64,000 bases of DNA from Reyranella sp. CPCC 100927 (GCF_007859315.1 NZ_VOHA01000032.1:1-64000), one strand, 5' to 3'; shown: positions 8,821 to 17,555, counted from the stretch's first letter. The notes: generated by a model not told the origin, from the letters alone. Made by a program: numbers and translations.

Positions 8821-10049
8821 CCCTCCACCCGCTGGAAGACGAGCACCGCATTGGTGCCGCCGAAGCCGAAGCTGTTGGACATCACGGTCTCCAGCCCGGC
8901 GTTATCGATGCGCTGGCGCGGGATGGGGAATCCCTCGGCGCCAGGATCGAGGTTTTCGATGTTGGCCGATGCCGCGACGAAGTCGTCGCGCAGCATCAGC
9001 AGCGAATAGATCACTTCGTGCACACCGGTCGCGCCCTGGCTGTGGCCGGTGAGCGACTTGGTCGAATTGATCGCCGGCAGATCCTCGCCGAAGACCTCGC
9101 GAATCGCCTGCAGCTCGGTGATATCGCCGACCGGCGTCGAGGTGCCATGCGCGTTGATGTAGTCGACACGGCGATTGCCGCGGGCGCCGCCGAAGCCGCC
9201 CAGGGCCAGCCGCATGGCGCGCACCGCGCCCTCGCCCGACGGGGCCACCATGTCCTCGCCGTCGCCGGTGGCGCCGTAGCCGACGATCTCGCCGTAGATC
9301 TTGGCGCCGCGCGCCTTGGCGAGTTCGTAGTCTTCGAGCACCACGATGCCGCCGCCGCCGGAGATCACGAAGCCGTCGCGGTCGCGGTCATAAGCGCGGC
9401 TGGCACGCGCCGGCGTGTCGTTGTACTTCGACGACATCGCGCCCATGGCGTCGAACAGCACCGACAGGGTCCAGTCGAGTTCCTCGCCGCCGCCGGCGAA
9501 CATGCGATCGGCCTTGCCCAGCATGATCGTCTCGGCGGCGTTGCCGACACAGTGCGCCGAGGTGGAGCAGGCCGACGTGATCGAATAGGTCGGGCCCTTG
9601 ACCTTGAAGGCGGTGCCGAGGTTGGCCGACACCGTGCTCGACATGGCGCGCGGCACCTGGAACGGGCCCACGCGCTTGGGGCCCTTTTCCTTGGTGGTCA
9701 GCGCCGCCTGCACGATGGCGCCCGTGGTCGGGCCGCCGGAGCCCGCGATCAGGCCGGTGCGATCGTTGGAGACGTCCTTGTCGGCGAGGCCGGCGTCGGC
9801 GATGGCCTCCTTCATGGCGACGTAGGCGTAGGCCGCACCATCACCCATGAAGCGGCGCAGGCGGCGATCAACCGTGGCGTCGAGATCGACCTTGAGCGTG
9901 CCGTGCACCTGGCAGCGAAAACCGAGCTCGCGGTATTGCGGCGCGAACTCGATGCCCGAACGCCCTTCCTTCAGCGCCGCGGTCACCTCGCCGGCGTTGT
10001 TGCCGATGCTGGAGACGATCCCAAGGCCGGTGACGACGACGCGCCGCAC
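8817..10049 (-). CDS. fabB: 3-oxoacyl-[acyl-carrier-protein] synthase I, FabB
   Basis: Condensing enzyme that elongates acyl-ACP with malonyl-ACP and is needed for unsaturated fatty-acid synthesis together with FabA. The Cys-His-His triad is present: C161 in [11 protein letters not shown]301 in [11 protein letters not shown] and H336 in [10 protein letters not shown]. Length 410 aa is close to E. coli FabB (406). The GTG at 10049 is chosen: the protein then begins [14 protein letters not shown] as the family does, and the start lies one base after the fabA stop. An upstream in-frame start at 10100 would sit inside fabA. No strong Shine-Dalgarno is seen, so translation is probably coupled to fabA. 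Confidence 0.96.
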   Translation of the reverse strand: MRRVVVTGLGIVSSIGNNAGEVTAALKEGRSGIEFAPQYRELGFRCQVHGTLKVDLDATVDRRLRRFMGDGAAYAYVAMKEAIADAGLADKDVSNDRTGLIAGSGGPTTGAIVQAALTTKEKGPKRVGPFQVPRAMSSTVSANLGTAFKVKGPTYSITSACSTSAHCVGNAAETIMLGKADRMFAGGGEELDWTLSVLFDAMGAMSSKYNDTPARASRAYDRDRDGFVISGGGGIVVLEDYELAKARGAKIYGEIVGYGATGDGEDMVAPSGEGAVRAMRLALGGFGGARGNRRVDYINAHGTSTPVGDITELQAIREVFGEDLPAINSTKSLTGHSQGATGVHEVIYSLLMLRDDFVAASANIENLDPGAEGFPIPRQRIDNAGLETVMSNSFGFGGTNAVLVFQRVEG

Positions 10050-10050
10050 G

Positions 10051-10563
10051 TCAGGCTGCCTTGGGCTGGAAGAGTCCGACTCGCATGTCGGTCGCCTCAT
10101 AGACCTGTTGACCGTCGGCCACCATCACGCCATCGGCGATGCCGACCACCAGCTTGCGCAGGATCACGCGCTTGAGATGGATGTGGTAGGTGACCTTGCG
10201 AATGGCCGGCGTCACCATGCCGCTGAGCTTGACCTCGCCGACGCCCAGCGCCCGGCCGCGGCCCGGCGCCTTCAGCCAGCCCAGGAAAAACCCAACCAGC
10301 TGCCACATGGCGTCGAGCCCCAGGCAGCCCGGCATCACCGGATCGCCCTGGAAGTGGACCGGGAAGAACCAGAGGTCCGGCTTGACGTCCAGTTCGGCGA
10401 CGATCTCACCCTTGCCGTACTTCCCGCCCTTGCTGTCGATGTGCACGATCCGGTCGAACATCAGCATCGGCGGCAGCGGAAGCTGCGCATTGCCGGGACC
10501 GAACAACAGGCCCTTGGCGCATTGAATGAGGTCGTCGTAGCTGTAGCTGCTTTTGCTGGTCAC
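10051..10563 (-). CDS. fabA: 3-hydroxydecanoyl-[acyl-carrier-protein] dehydratase/isomerase, FabA
   Basis: Dehydrates 3-hydroxydecanoyl-ACP and isomerises the product to cis-3-decenoyl-ACP, the branch point to unsaturated fatty acids. Starting at the GTG at 10563 gives 170 aa and places the catalytic pair at H70 ([14 protein letters not shown]) and D84 (GLDAMWQ), the same numbering as E. coli FabA, which supports this start over the in-frame TTG at 10611. It heads the minus-strand fabA-fabB-fabI operon and is divergent from irr, a neighbourhood I recall as conserved in Alphaproteobacteria. A candidate promoter lies at 10628-10656. Confidence 0.96.
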   Translation of the reverse strand: MTSKSSYSYDDLIQCAKGLLFGPGNAQLPLPPMLMFDRIVHIDSKGGKYGKGEIVAELDVKPDLWFFPVHFQGDPVMPGCLGLDAMWQLVGFFLGWLKAPGRGRALGVGEVKLSGMVTPAIRKVTYHIHLKRVILRKLVVGIADGVMVADGQQVYEATDMRVGLFQPKAA

Positions 10564-10621
10564 GTGCCGTCCATGGGCAAGCGCCGGATTCCCGACCCGG
10601 CAAATGAACAAATCGAGGCCG

Positions 10622-10656
10622 TTCTAACAGATAGGATGCTGAGCGGAAACAAACAA
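10622..10656 (-). promoter_or_regulatory. Candidate fabA promoter with an Irr-type half-site
   Basis: Read on the minus strand, TTGTTT (10656-10651) and TATCTG (10633-10628) are separated by 17 bp and form a plausible sigma-70 promoter. TTAGAA, one half of an Irr box, follows directly at 10627-10622, where binding would block the start of transcription. The second half-site is not evident, so Irr control of fabA is only a suggestion. Confidence 0.4.
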
Positions 10657-10751
10657 TTCCCCGGCGCTACAACCCACTAGAACCCGTTCACGGGGCCGCC
10701 GGCGCGATGGCGCTAGGCAACGCTGTCGCCTTGGCGTAATAGAAGCAGACC

Positions 10752-11159
10752 ATGCTGAGCCCCGCTGCCATCGCCGAACGACTGCGCGCCGCCGGCCTGC
10801 GGCCGACCCGCCAGCGGCTGACGCTGGGTGCGCTGCTGTTCGGCAGCGGCACCGATCGCCACGTGACCGCCGAGGAACTGCACAGCGAGGTCGCGGCACA
10901 AGGCGCCCGGGTTTCGCTGGCGACGGTCTACAATGCGCTCAACCAGTTCACGGCTGCAGGCCTGCTGCGGGAAGTGATCGTGGGTCCCGGCCGGCTCTAC
11001 TTCGACACCAATATCGGCGACCATCATCATTTCTACGTCGAGGATGACGGTACCCTGCTCGACATCCCGGCCGACGATGTGTCCATCAACCGCCTCCCCG
11101 CGGCGCCCGCCGGCATGAACGTGGAGCGGGTCGACGTCGTGGTGCGCGTGCGCCGCTGA
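10752..11159 (+). CDS. irr: Iron response regulator Irr (Fur family)
   Basis: Fur-superfamily regulator that in Alphaproteobacteria reports iron and haem status, 135 aa. The winged-helix part (LRAAGLRPTRQRLTLGALLFG...VSLATVYNALNQF) and the dimerisation part with DHHHFYVED are clearly Irr-like; that histidine cluster is the haem/metal site of the family. The N-terminal haem regulatory motif (GCPWHD) of Bradyrhizobium Irr is absent: the protein starts MLSPAAIAERL. It therefore belongs to the Irr group lacking this motif, and haem-driven turnover may differ. It is divergent from fabA, and an Irr-type box lies 15 bp after its stop, before the rubrerythrin gene. Confidence 0.92.
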   Translation: MLSPAAIAERLRAAGLRPTRQRLTLGALLFGSGTDRHVTAEELHSEVAAQGARVSLATVYNALNQFTAAGLLREVIVGPGRLYFDTNIGDHHHFYVEDDGTLLDIPADDVSINRLPAAPAGMNVERVDVVVRVRR

Positions 11160-11174
11160 GGCGGCCGCTCATCT

Positions 11175-11191
11175 TTTAGAATCACTCTAAA
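11175..11191. promoter_or_regulatory. Irr box (iron control element) upstream of rubrerythrin
   Basis: TTTAGAATCACTCTAAA is a 6-5-6 inverted repeat (TTTAGA / TCTAAA), close to the Irr/ICE motif as I remember it (TTTAGAAnnnTTCTAAA, one mismatch). It ends 3 bp before the -35 hexamer of the promoter at 11195. With irr just upstream, Irr is the obvious ligand. Placement next to -35 could allow repression or activation. Confidence 0.8.
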
Positions 11192-11194
11192 CTG

Positions 11195-11223
11195 TTGACC
11201 GTCCAGGGCCGCCTTCCTATAAA
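11195..11223 (+). promoter_or_regulatory. Strong sigma-70-type promoter of the rubrerythrin operon
   Basis: TTGACC (11195-11200), a 17-bp spacer and TATAAA (11218-11223) form a near-consensus promoter, unusually good for this GC-rich window. The predicted start near 11230 leaves a leader of about 135 nt before the rubrerythrin ATG. Confidence 0.75.
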
Positions 11224-11364
11224 CGGAGATGGCGGTCGCCTGCGGACAATTGCGATCGCTTGAGGGCCGTGTGCCACTCCTGACTGAGGACTCCCCTCCC
11301 CAGGGAGCGTTGCGCGCGGCAAGCCGGCGGCTGCCCAGCCCGCCGTAGAGAGGGAGATTAGTCG

Positions 11365-11784
11365 ATGAGCAAGCTCGGTGGTTCCAAGACGGAAGAAAAC
11401 CTGAAGGCTGCGTTTGCCGGCGAGAGCCAGGCCAACCGCCGCTACCTCTATTTCGCTCAAAAGGCTGACGTCGAAGGCTACAACGACGTCGCCGTCGTGT
11501 TCCGCTCGACGGCGGAAGGCGAAACCGGCCATGCGCACGGCCACCTCGAGTTCCTCGAGGCGGTGGGCGATCCGGCCACCGGCCTGAAGATCGGCCCGAC
11601 GTCGGACAACCTGAAGGCCGCCATCGCCGGCGAGACGCACGAGTACACCGACATGTACCCGGGCATGGCGCGCACTGCGCGCGATGAAGGCTTCGACGAA
11701 ATCGCCGAGTGGTTCGAGACCCTGGCGAAGGCCGAGAAGAGCCACGCCGGCCGCTTCACCAAAGCCCTCGATGCGCTCGGCTGA
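11365..11784 (+). CDS. Rubrerythrin-family di-iron protein without rubredoxin domain
   Basis: Small ferritin-like four-helix protein, 139 aa, predicted to reduce peroxide or bind iron at a di-iron site. The ligand motifs are visible as [32 protein letters not shown] and [10 protein letters not shown], in the order expected for the rubrerythrin core. The C-terminal Cys4 rubredoxin domain of classical rubrerythrins is missing, and the protein stops right after the helical bundle, so an external electron donor is required. A GAGAGGGAGA Shine-Dalgarno precedes the ATG. It is first in a transcript with an HdrD-like Fe-S protein and a DUF3501 protein, behind a strong promoter and an Irr-type box. 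Confidence 0.92.
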   Translation: MSKLGGSKTEENLKAAFAGESQANRRYLYFAQKADVEGYNDVAVVFRSTAEGETGHAHGHLEFLEAVGDPATGLKIGPTSDNLKAAIAGETHEYTDMYPGMARTARDEGFDEIAEWFETLAKAEKSHAGRFTKALDALG

Positions 11785-11794
11785 TCCGCTGACG

Positions 11795-11826
11795 GGTGGT
11801 GGAGATGCCGGTGCATCTCCGCCACC
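11795..11826 (+). other. Intercistronic stem-loop after rubrerythrin
   Basis: A 14-bp stem (GGTGGTGGAGATGC / GCATCTCCGCCACC, one T-G wobble) with the loop CGGT starts 10 bp after the rubrerythrin stop. No U-run follows, so it is more likely an mRNA-stabilising or processing hairpin, or an attenuator, than a simple terminator. It would favour more rubrerythrin than downstream product. Confidence 0.7.
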
Positions 11827-11872
11827 ACGATGCGCAGACGATGCCCTTTCATCACGCCATCGCGGCGCGCGT

Positions 11873-11893
11873 CATCACGTGCGGCACGTGATG
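11873..11893. promoter_or_regulatory. Perfect 21-bp palindrome before the Fe-S protein gene
   Basis: The arms CATCACGTGC and GCACGTGATG flank a single G, 24 bp before the ATG at 11918. Its short centre makes it a poor RNA hairpin and a good dyad operator. No promoter hexamers are obvious nearby. The identity of any regulator is unknown. Confidence 0.6.
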
Positions 11894-11917
11894 GCGGTCT
11901 GACTCTGCGGACCCCCC

Positions 11918-13270
11918 ATGCGCGAAGGCAGTCTCGAGGCCCCGACCCGTCATCCGTTGGCATGGACCAGCGACGATTTCTACGACGAGGCCAAGCTCGA
12001 CGAAGAGATGCGCCGGGTCTTCGACATCTGCCACGGCTGCCGCCGCTGCTTCAATCTGTGTGATTCCTTTCCGCGCCTGTTCGACCTGGTCGACGCCACC
12101 GACGTCGGCGAGGTCGAGGGTGTGAGGAGCGACGACTTCGGTGCCGTCGTTGAAGCCTGCACGCTGTGCGACATGTGCTTCATGACCAAATGCCCGTATG
12201 TGCCGCCGCATGCCTGGAATCTCGATTTCCCGCACCTGATGCTGCGCTACCGCGCCGTGGAGGCAAAAAAGCACGGCATCCCGTTCATGCAGCGGCAGAT
12301 GGCGTCGACCGACCGCAACGGCCGGCTGGCCAACGTCGCCTCGGGCGTCGTGAACTGGGCCACCGACGAGCACAACAAGTCGACGCGCGGCCTGATGGAA
12401 AGCGTCACCGGCATCCATCACGGCGCCAATCTGCCGCGCTATGCCGACGAGACGCTGATCAATCGCGCCCGCCGCGAGACGCACGAGATCAACAGCGCGG
12501 CGCCGGCCTACGGCAAGCGCAAGGCGGTGCTGTACGCCACGTGCTACGGCAACTTCAACAACACCGAGATCGGCGCCGCCACGCGCGCCGTACTGGCGAA
12601 GAACGGCATCGAAACCGAAGTCGTGCATCCGGCCTGCTGCGGCATGCCCAAGCTGGAGCTGGGCGACATCGCGTCGGTGGCCGACGCGGCGCGCGATGTG
12701 TCGGCGGCCCTGGTGGCGTGGATCGACAAAGGCTACGACGTGATCGCATTGACGTCGTCCTGCGCCCTGATGCTGAAGTTCGAGTGGCCGCTGATCCTGC
12801 CCGGCGACGAGACGGTGAAGCGCCTGTCGCGCGCGACCTACGATGTCACGGAGTACATCGTCGACATCGCCAAGACCGAGGGCCTGGCGCCCGGGCTGGG
12901 GACGCTGGACGGCGGTGTCTCGGTGCATCTGGCCTGCCACGCGCGGGCCCAGAACATGGGGGCCAAGGCCGCCGACCTGCTGCGGCTGATCCCGGATGCA
13001 TCGGTGTCCGTGATCGAGCGCTGCTCGGGTCATGGCGGCGTCTGGGGCGCCCGACGCGAGAACTTCGATATTGCCGTCAAGGTCGGCAAGCCGGCGGCCC
13101 GCCAGGCGCTGCGTGACGGCCATGCCCACGTCGTCTCCGAATGCCCGCTGGCGGCCGACCACCTGCTACAGGTCATGCAGATGACCGCGCCGGACGGCGA
13201 ACCACCCAAGCCCGCCCGGGCCCACCATCCCATCGAGCTGTTCGCCAAGGCGTACGGCCTAGCCGTGTGA
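11918..13270 (+). CDS. HdrD/GlpC-like iron-sulfur oxidoreductase
   Basis: Predicted electron-transfer protein with two [4Fe-4S] ferredoxin-like motifs and two CCG domains, 450 aa. The first cluster motif is [11 protein letters not shown], the second [12 protein letters not shown] with a following proline. The CCG-type cysteines appear in [13 protein letters not shown]...HPACCGMPK and in LACHARAQ...ERCSGHGG. This matches the heterodisulfide-reductase D / glycerol-3-phosphate dehydrogenase C fold, which moves electrons between clusters and a redox partner. Lying between rubrerythrin and a DUF3501 gene, it is the natural candidate for the electron donor that the rubredoxin-less rubrerythrin lacks; that role is inferred. 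Confidence 0.9.
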   Translation: MREGSLEAPTRHPLAWTSDDFYDEAKLDEEMRRVFDICHGCRRCFNLCDSFPRLFDLVDATDVGEVEGVRSDDFGAVVEACTLCDMCFMTKCPYVPPHAWNLDFPHLMLRYRAVEAKKHGIPFMQRQMASTDRNGRLANVASGVVNWATDEHNKSTRGLMESVTGIHHGANLPRYADETLINRARRETHEINSAAPAYGKRKAVLYATCYGNFNNTEIGAATRAVLAKNGIETEVVHPACCGMPKLELGDIASVADAARDVSAALVAWIDKGYDVIALTSSCALMLKFEWPLILPGDETVKRLSRATYDVTEYIVDIAKTEGLAPGLGTLDGGVSVHLACHARAQNMGAKAADLLRLIPDASVSVIERCSGHGGVWGARRENFDIAVKVGKPAARQALRDGHAHVVSECPLAADHLLQVMQMTAPDGEPPKPARAHHPIELFAKAYGLAV

Positions 13271-13275
13271 TAGCC

Positions 13276-13869
13276 ATGCGCAAGATCGCCGAATCCGACA
13301 TCCTGCCGCTTGCCGACTACGCCAAGGTGCGCGCCGAGCGCCGGCGGGCCGTCACCCAGGTGAAGAAGACCCGGCGCCTGGAGGTCGGACCGTTCGCGAC
13401 GTTCTATTTCGAGAACTTCGACACCATGCTGCACCAGGTGCAGGAGATGCTGTTCATCGAGAAGGGCGGCGCCGAGCAGATCCCCGATGAGCTGGCGGCG
13501 TACAATCCACTGATCCCCAATGGACAGGAACTGACGGCCACCATCATGTTCGAGATCGACGAGCCGGTGCGCCGCGCACGCGTGCTGTCGACCTTGGGCG
13601 GCATCGAGCACACGATCTACCTGCGCGTCGGCGGCGAGACCATCAAGGGCATCGCCGAGGATGACCAGGATCGCACCAATGCCGAGGGCAAGGCCTCGTC
13701 GGTGCATTTCGTGCATTTCCCGTTCACCGCCGCGCAGATTGCTGCCTTCCACCGGCCCGAGACCGACGTGATCGCCGGCTTCGGCCACGCCAACTACAGC
13801 CATATGACCGTGATCCCCGCCGCCGTGCGTGACGCCCTGCAGGCCGACTTCGACGGCGCGAGCCGGTAA
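13276..13869 (+). CDS. DUF3501 family protein
   Basis: Protein of unknown function, 197 aa, matching the DUF3501 family by its order of motifs: MRKIAESDILPLADYAKVRAE..., VGPFATFYFENFDTMLHQVQEML, AYNPLIPNGQELTATIMFEID and HFVHFPFTAAQIAAF. It has no signal peptide or membrane segment, and no cysteine. The ATG at 13276 lies 5 bp after the stop of the Fe-S gene, so the two are co-translated; upstream in-frame starts fall inside that gene and are rejected. DUF3501 genes usually accompany rubrerythrin and HdrD-like genes, suggesting a shared peroxide or iron-related function that is not worked out. Confidence 0.85.
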   Translation: MRKIAESDILPLADYAKVRAERRRAVTQVKKTRRLEVGPFATFYFENFDTMLHQVQEMLFIEKGGAEQIPDELAAYNPLIPNGQELTATIMFEIDEPVRRARVLSTLGGIEHTIYLRVGGETIKGIAEDDQDRTNAEGKASSVHFVHFPFTAAQIAAFHRPETDVIAGFGHANYSHMTVIPAAVRDALQADFDGASR

Positions 13870-13878
13870 TCGGATCCG

Positions 13879-15060
13879 TCAGGGCGGTGAGGCGGCGCCG
13901 TCGCGCAGCGCGATCTCCCGGCCCTCTTGGGCCGATCTGATCATCGCCAGGCAAACCTCGACCGTCGCCATGCCCCACTCGCCGGAATGGATCGGCGAGC
14001 GGCCGTGCACGACGCCGTCGTACAGTTCGTCGACGACCTCCTGCCGCGGCACCGTCGGCGGTTCCAGGGCATCGAACCACCGCGCCTCGTTGCCGTAGAC
14101 CATGACACCGTCGGGCACCGGGCGCAGCTCGCCACGCTCGCACGATACGACCAGGAAGCCGAAGTGATGATGGAACCGGTGCGGCGGCGCCGGCGACAGG
14201 CCCGCCTGGGCACCGTAGCTGCGCGCTTCCTTGAGCGCGGTCTCGTCCTGTGGCGTCGCCGCACCAGCCAGTCGCGCCCGCGCCACGCCGTAGTCGCCGG
14301 GCTCCTTGGGCTGACCCGACTCGCCGACCCAGCCGCAGAGTTCGTCCGTGTCGAAACGACCGTAGCCGCTATAGACCAGCGATGCGACCGCACCGCCAGT
14401 GAACTGCAGAAAAGCCGTATAGGCACCCTGGGCCGGGCGCCCGGGATCCCAGTCGCCGACCGCGGCGCGAACGCTGGCCACGGGCGTGCCCGCCAGCCGA
14501 CGGACCACATCGACATGATGCGCAGCCTGATTCAGCACCACGCCGCCGCCGTGTTCGGAATCGAGCTCTTCCGGCCGGCGCGGCCGGTACAGGAAATCGG
14601 TGTAGTTGATGGCCGTGATCATGCGCACGGCGCCGAATTGGCCTGACACGATCAGGGCGCGCGCCCGCCGGTACGGCGCATCGAAGCTGTGGCTGTGGCC
14701 GACGACCAGTGTGACGCCTGCGGCGCGGGCCTGGTCGATCATCGATCGGCAGGCTCGCGTGTCGAGCGCCATCGGCTTCTCGACCAGGATGTGCTTGCCC
14801 GCGGCCGCCGCGATCATGGCGTGTCGCTCGTGCAGGGCATGCGGCGTTGCAATGTAGACGACCTCCACGTCGGGATCGGCGCACAGCGCTTCGACCGTAT
14901 CGTAGGCCCTGCCACCGAATTCGTGGGCGAAGCGATCGCGCGCCTCGCGCCGCGGATCGGCCGCCGCGACCAGGGAGACGCGCCGATCGCCGGCCAATGT
15001 CGGCAGCATCAACATGAAAGCCCGCCCCAGGCCGGCCACTCCTAGTCGTAACACGCGCAC
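13879..15060 (-). CDS. Gfo/Idh/MocA-family NAD(P)-dependent oxidoreductase
   Basis: Two-domain dehydrogenase, 393 aa. The Rossmann start LRLGVAGLGRAFMLML, the EKP catalytic motif in HILVEKPMALDT and the HHVDVV segment of the second domain are family hallmarks. The reaction is probably oxidation or reduction of a sugar-like, inositol-like or dihydrodiol-like compound. Closest in spirit may be 4,5-dihydroxyphthalate dehydrogenase-type Gfo enzymes, since the divergent neighbours are a ring-hydroxylating oxygenase and a Pht5-like protein. The GTG at 15060 has GAGGGAG about 7 nt upstream; the ATG at 15093 is an alternative giving 11 more residues. Ends 9 bp from the convergent DUF3501 gene. Confidence 0.85.
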   Translation of the reverse strand: MRVLRLGVAGLGRAFMLMLPTLAGDRRVSLVAAADPRREARDRFAHEFGGRAYDTVEALCADPDVEVVYIATPHALHERHAMIAAAAGKHILVEKPMALDTRACRSMIDQARAAGVTLVVGHSHSFDAPYRRARALIVSGQFGAVRMITAINYTDFLYRPRRPEELDSEHGGGVVLNQAAHHVDVVRRLAGTPVASVRAAVGDWDPGRPAQGAYTAFLQFTGGAVASLVYSGYGRFDTDELCGWVGESGQPKEPGDYGVARARLAGAATPQDETALKEARSYGAQAGLSPAPPHRFHHHFGFLVVSCERGELRPVPDGVMVYGNEARWFDALEPPTVPRQEVVDELYDGVVHGRSPIHSGEWGMATVEVCLAMIRSAQEGREIALRDGAASPP

Positions 15061-15144
15061 AACCAGCTCCCTCGGCGGTTCGTTGGTGACCATATGTCCA
15101 GGGCCGACGCTTTTCCCATGGACGGTATCGTATTCCCTTCGTAA

Positions 15145-15157
15145 TCTAATTGTTAGA
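15145..15157. promoter_or_regulatory. 13-bp palindrome in the divergent promoter region
   Basis: TCTAATTGTTAGA is a perfect dyad (TCTAA/TTAGA, centre TTG) 20 bp before the Rieske oxygenase start, within the 117-bp gap between divergent genes. A regulator bound there could control both. The arms resemble Irr half-sites, but the spacing is too short. Confidence 0.45.
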
Positions 15158-15177
15158 CTTGCAACTCTGGCCTCAAC

Positions 15178-16506
15178 ATGCTGAGCGCCGAAGATAACCA
15201 GCTCCTCTGTCGCGTCGAGGGCAACGCCCCGATGGGCCAGATGATGCGCGCATACTGGCTGCCGATCTGCCTGTCGGACGAAGTCGCTGAACCGGGCACC
15301 CCGCCGCTTCGTCTGCGCATCCTGGGCGAGGATCTCGTCTGCTTTCGCGACAGCGACGGCCGCCTCGGCGTGCTCGACAACCATTGTCCGCACCGCAAGG
15401 CACTACTGTCCTTCGGACGTAACGAAGCCGGCGGCCTGCGGTGCCTCTATCACGGCTGGAAACTGGACGTTGACGGCAACATCACCGAGATGCCCGCCGA
15501 GCCGGCGCAGGCCTGCGTCACCGCCAAGCTTAAGCATCGGGCCTATCCGGTGCGGGAGGCCGGCGGCTTCGTGTGGGCATACCTGGGGTCGCGCCAACCA
15601 TTGCCCGTGTTCGAACCGCCGCCGTTTGCGCCCGTCCCGGACAGGCGGGTCGCGATCGCCAAGACACTGGTTGCCTGCAACTGGGCACAAATCGTCGAAG
15701 GCCAGATCGACAGCGCCCACTCGTCCTCCCTGCATTCGTCCGACATGGTCCCGGTCCGCGGCACCGACAGCGCCGGCGCTGCGGCCGATCGCTGGACCCG
15801 ACCATCGACAGACCGCGCCCCGCGCATCCGCGTGCAGCCGACGAGCTACGGCTTCCGCTACGCCGCGGTCCGCCGCCCCATGGTCGACGAGGCGACGCAT
15901 GACTACGTGCGCGTCACGGCGTTCGTGGCGCCGCTGACCTGCCTGATCCCGCCCAACACCTCCTATGCCGTGTCGCAGATCACAGTGCCGATCGACGATC
16001 ACAACAGCTGGTTCTATTTCATCGCATCGGGAGACGGGCAGGACGTGCCCACCACCGAGGTCTGGCGGCAGTTCCTCCACCTGCAGCCGGGAATCGATGT
16101 CGATGACGGCTGGCACCGGCGACGGCACGCCGGGAACGACTACCTGCAAGACCGTCGTGCCATGGCGCACGGCAGCTTCACCGGCATCGACGGAATCCCG
16201 ACGCAGGACATCGCGATGTGGGAAGGCATGGGCTCGATTGCCGATCGTACCAGCGAGCGTCTGGGTGCCTCAGACATCGCCGTCGTGCGCTGGCGGCGCC
16301 TGATGATCGACGCAGCCCGTGCCCACAGCGCCGGCAGCAGCCCCTTGGGCCTGGCGGAGCCCCGCGTTGCGCAATCCCGGATTGCCGCCTTCGAAGGCAT
16401 CGTCCCCAAGACGGTGGATTGGCGAACATTGGGCACATCCGCGGAGGAGCGGGCAGCCTATCCGCAGGCGCAGGTAAAGCTTCGCCCCGGCCCAGCCGCC
16501 AAGTGA
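15178..16506 (+). CDS. Rieske non-haem iron aromatic ring-hydroxylating oxygenase, large subunit
   Basis: Terminal oxygenase of the phthalate 4,5-dioxygenase-like group, 442 aa. The Rieske [2Fe-2S] ligands are in CPHRKALL and CLYHGW (roughly residues 65-105). The mononuclear iron region QIVEGQIDSAHSSSLH supplies the bridging Asp and two His ligands. Overall length and the single-component layout fit phthalate dioxygenase, vanillate demethylase-type and related oxygenases. No reductase gene is adjacent, so electrons must come from a reductase encoded elsewhere. The following gene is Pht5-like, which supports a phthalate-type or related dicarboxylated aromatic substrate, though other aromatics are possible. 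Confidence 0.9.
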   Translation: MLSAEDNQLLCRVEGNAPMGQMMRAYWLPICLSDEVAEPGTPPLRLRILGEDLVCFRDSDGRLGVLDNHCPHRKALLSFGRNEAGGLRCLYHGWKLDVDGNITEMPAEPAQACVTAKLKHRAYPVREAGGFVWAYLGSRQPLPVFEPPPFAPVPDRRVAIAKTLVACNWAQIVEGQIDSAHSSSLHSSDMVPVRGTDSAGAAADRWTRPSTDRAPRIRVQPTSYGFRYAAVRRPMVDEATHDYVRVTAFVAPLTCLIPPNTSYAVSQITVPIDDHNSWFYFIASGDGQDVPTTEVWRQFLHLQPGIDVDDGWHRRRHAGNDYLQDRRAMAHGSFTGIDGIPTQDIAMWEGMGSIADRTSERLGASDIAVVRWRRLMIDAARAHSAGSSPLGLAEPRVAQSRIAAFEGIVPKTVDWRTLGTSAEERAAYPQAQVKLRPGPAAK

Positions 16507-16562
16507 AAGGGCGTGCGTAAAATCGTGCAGATTTTCGCAATCCGTGCGATGCTCAACAAACT

Positions 16563-17555
16563 ATGGGCCGTCTTTCGCTTTCCATAGCGATTGGTGACTA
16601 TGACCGTATGCGCCCCCTGGTGGATGGTGCGGTACGGATCGATGCGGTTGAACCCCAGTTCCTGCTGCTGGAACCGGAAGAGATCTTCTTTCGTGCTTTC
16701 CGCCATGTTGCGTTCGACATCTGCGAGCTTTCGCTGTCGAGCTTCTGCGTCAAGACCGCGGCAAACGACTGTCCCTATGTCGGCGTACCGATCTTCCCGT
16801 CGCGCGCTTTCCGCCACACGTCGATCTACGTCCGGACCGATCGCGGCATCCGCTCACCCGCCGACCTGAAGGGCAAGCGCATCGGCGTGCCGGAGTACCA
16901 GTTGACGGCCAATGTCTGGGCGCGGGCGATCCTGGCGGACGAATACGATGTTCAACCCAGCACCGTGCGCTGGGTACGCGGCGGCTATGAGCACGCCGGC
17001 CGCATCGAAAAGATCGCGGTGGCCCTGCCGGCCGACATCCGCATCGAAGACGCACCCGCCGGCAAGACGATTTCCGGCATGCTTGCCGATGGCGAGCTCG
17101 ACGCCGTCATCGGACCCCGCGCGCCCTCGTGCTTTGAACGCGGCCATCCGCATGTCGGCTGGCTGTGGCGCGATCCGATGGCGGCCGCCATCGAATGGTA
17201 CCAGCGGTATCGGGTATTTCCGATCATGCACCTGATCGGTATCCGACGGGCCCTGGTGGAGCAGCATCCCTGGCTGCCGGTTGCCGTCGCCAAGGCGTTC
17301 GAGGTGTCGAAGGCCCTGGCGCTGACACGACTGCGCGATACGTCAGCGACGAAGGTCACCCTGCCTTTCGTCGAAGAGCAATTGAGCAACGCCCGGCGAT
17401 TGATGGGCGACGATTTCTGGTCCTACGGACTGGCAGCCAACCGCCACGTGCTGCAGCTGTTCCTGCGCCACCACCACGCGCAGGGTTTGTCGACGCGGCT
17501 CCTGGAGCCGCAGGAACTGTTCCACGCCACGACATGGGAGGGACACAAAATTTAG
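16563..17555 (+). CDS. 4,5-dihydroxyphthalate decarboxylase-like protein
   Basis: 330-aa protein of the Pht5 group, which shares the NMT1/periplasmic-binding-protein fold but acts in the cytosol to decarboxylate 4,5-dihydroxyphthalate to protocatechuate. The N-terminus LSLSIAIGDYDRMRPLVDG and blocks EEIFFRAFRH, FDICELSLSS, FPSRAFRHTSIYVR and GKRIGVPEYQLTANVW agree with that group as I know it. No signal peptide is present, which argues against a transport role. It starts 56 bp after the oxygenase gene on the same strand. Substrate assignment to phthalate itself is inferred from family and context. Confidence 0.85.
   Translation: MGRLSLSIAIGDYDRMRPLVDGAVRIDAVEPQFLLLEPEEIFFRAFRHVAFDICELSLSSFCVKTAANDCPYVGVPIFPSRAFRHTSIYVRTDRGIRSPADLKGKRIGVPEYQLTANVWARAILADEYDVQPSTVRWVRGGYEHAGRIEKIAVALPADIRIEDAPAGKTISGMLADGELDAVIGPRAPSCFERGHPHVGWLWRDPMAAAIEWYQRYRVFPIMHLIGIRRALVEQHPWLPVAVAKAFEVSKALALTRLRDTSATKVTLPFVEEQLSNARRLMGDDFWSYGLAANRHVLQLFLRHHHAQGLSTRLLEPQELFHATTWEGHKI

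Noticed and set aside
8811-10175. 454-codon open frame on the plus strand opposite fabB
   Set aside because: fabB with its catalytic triad explains the region; the opposite frame is a composition artefact.
15145-15157. Second Irr box before the Rieske oxygenase
   Set aside because: The arms look similar (TCTAA/TTAGA) but are in the opposite order and with a 3-bp centre, unlike the 17-bp Irr box at 11175.
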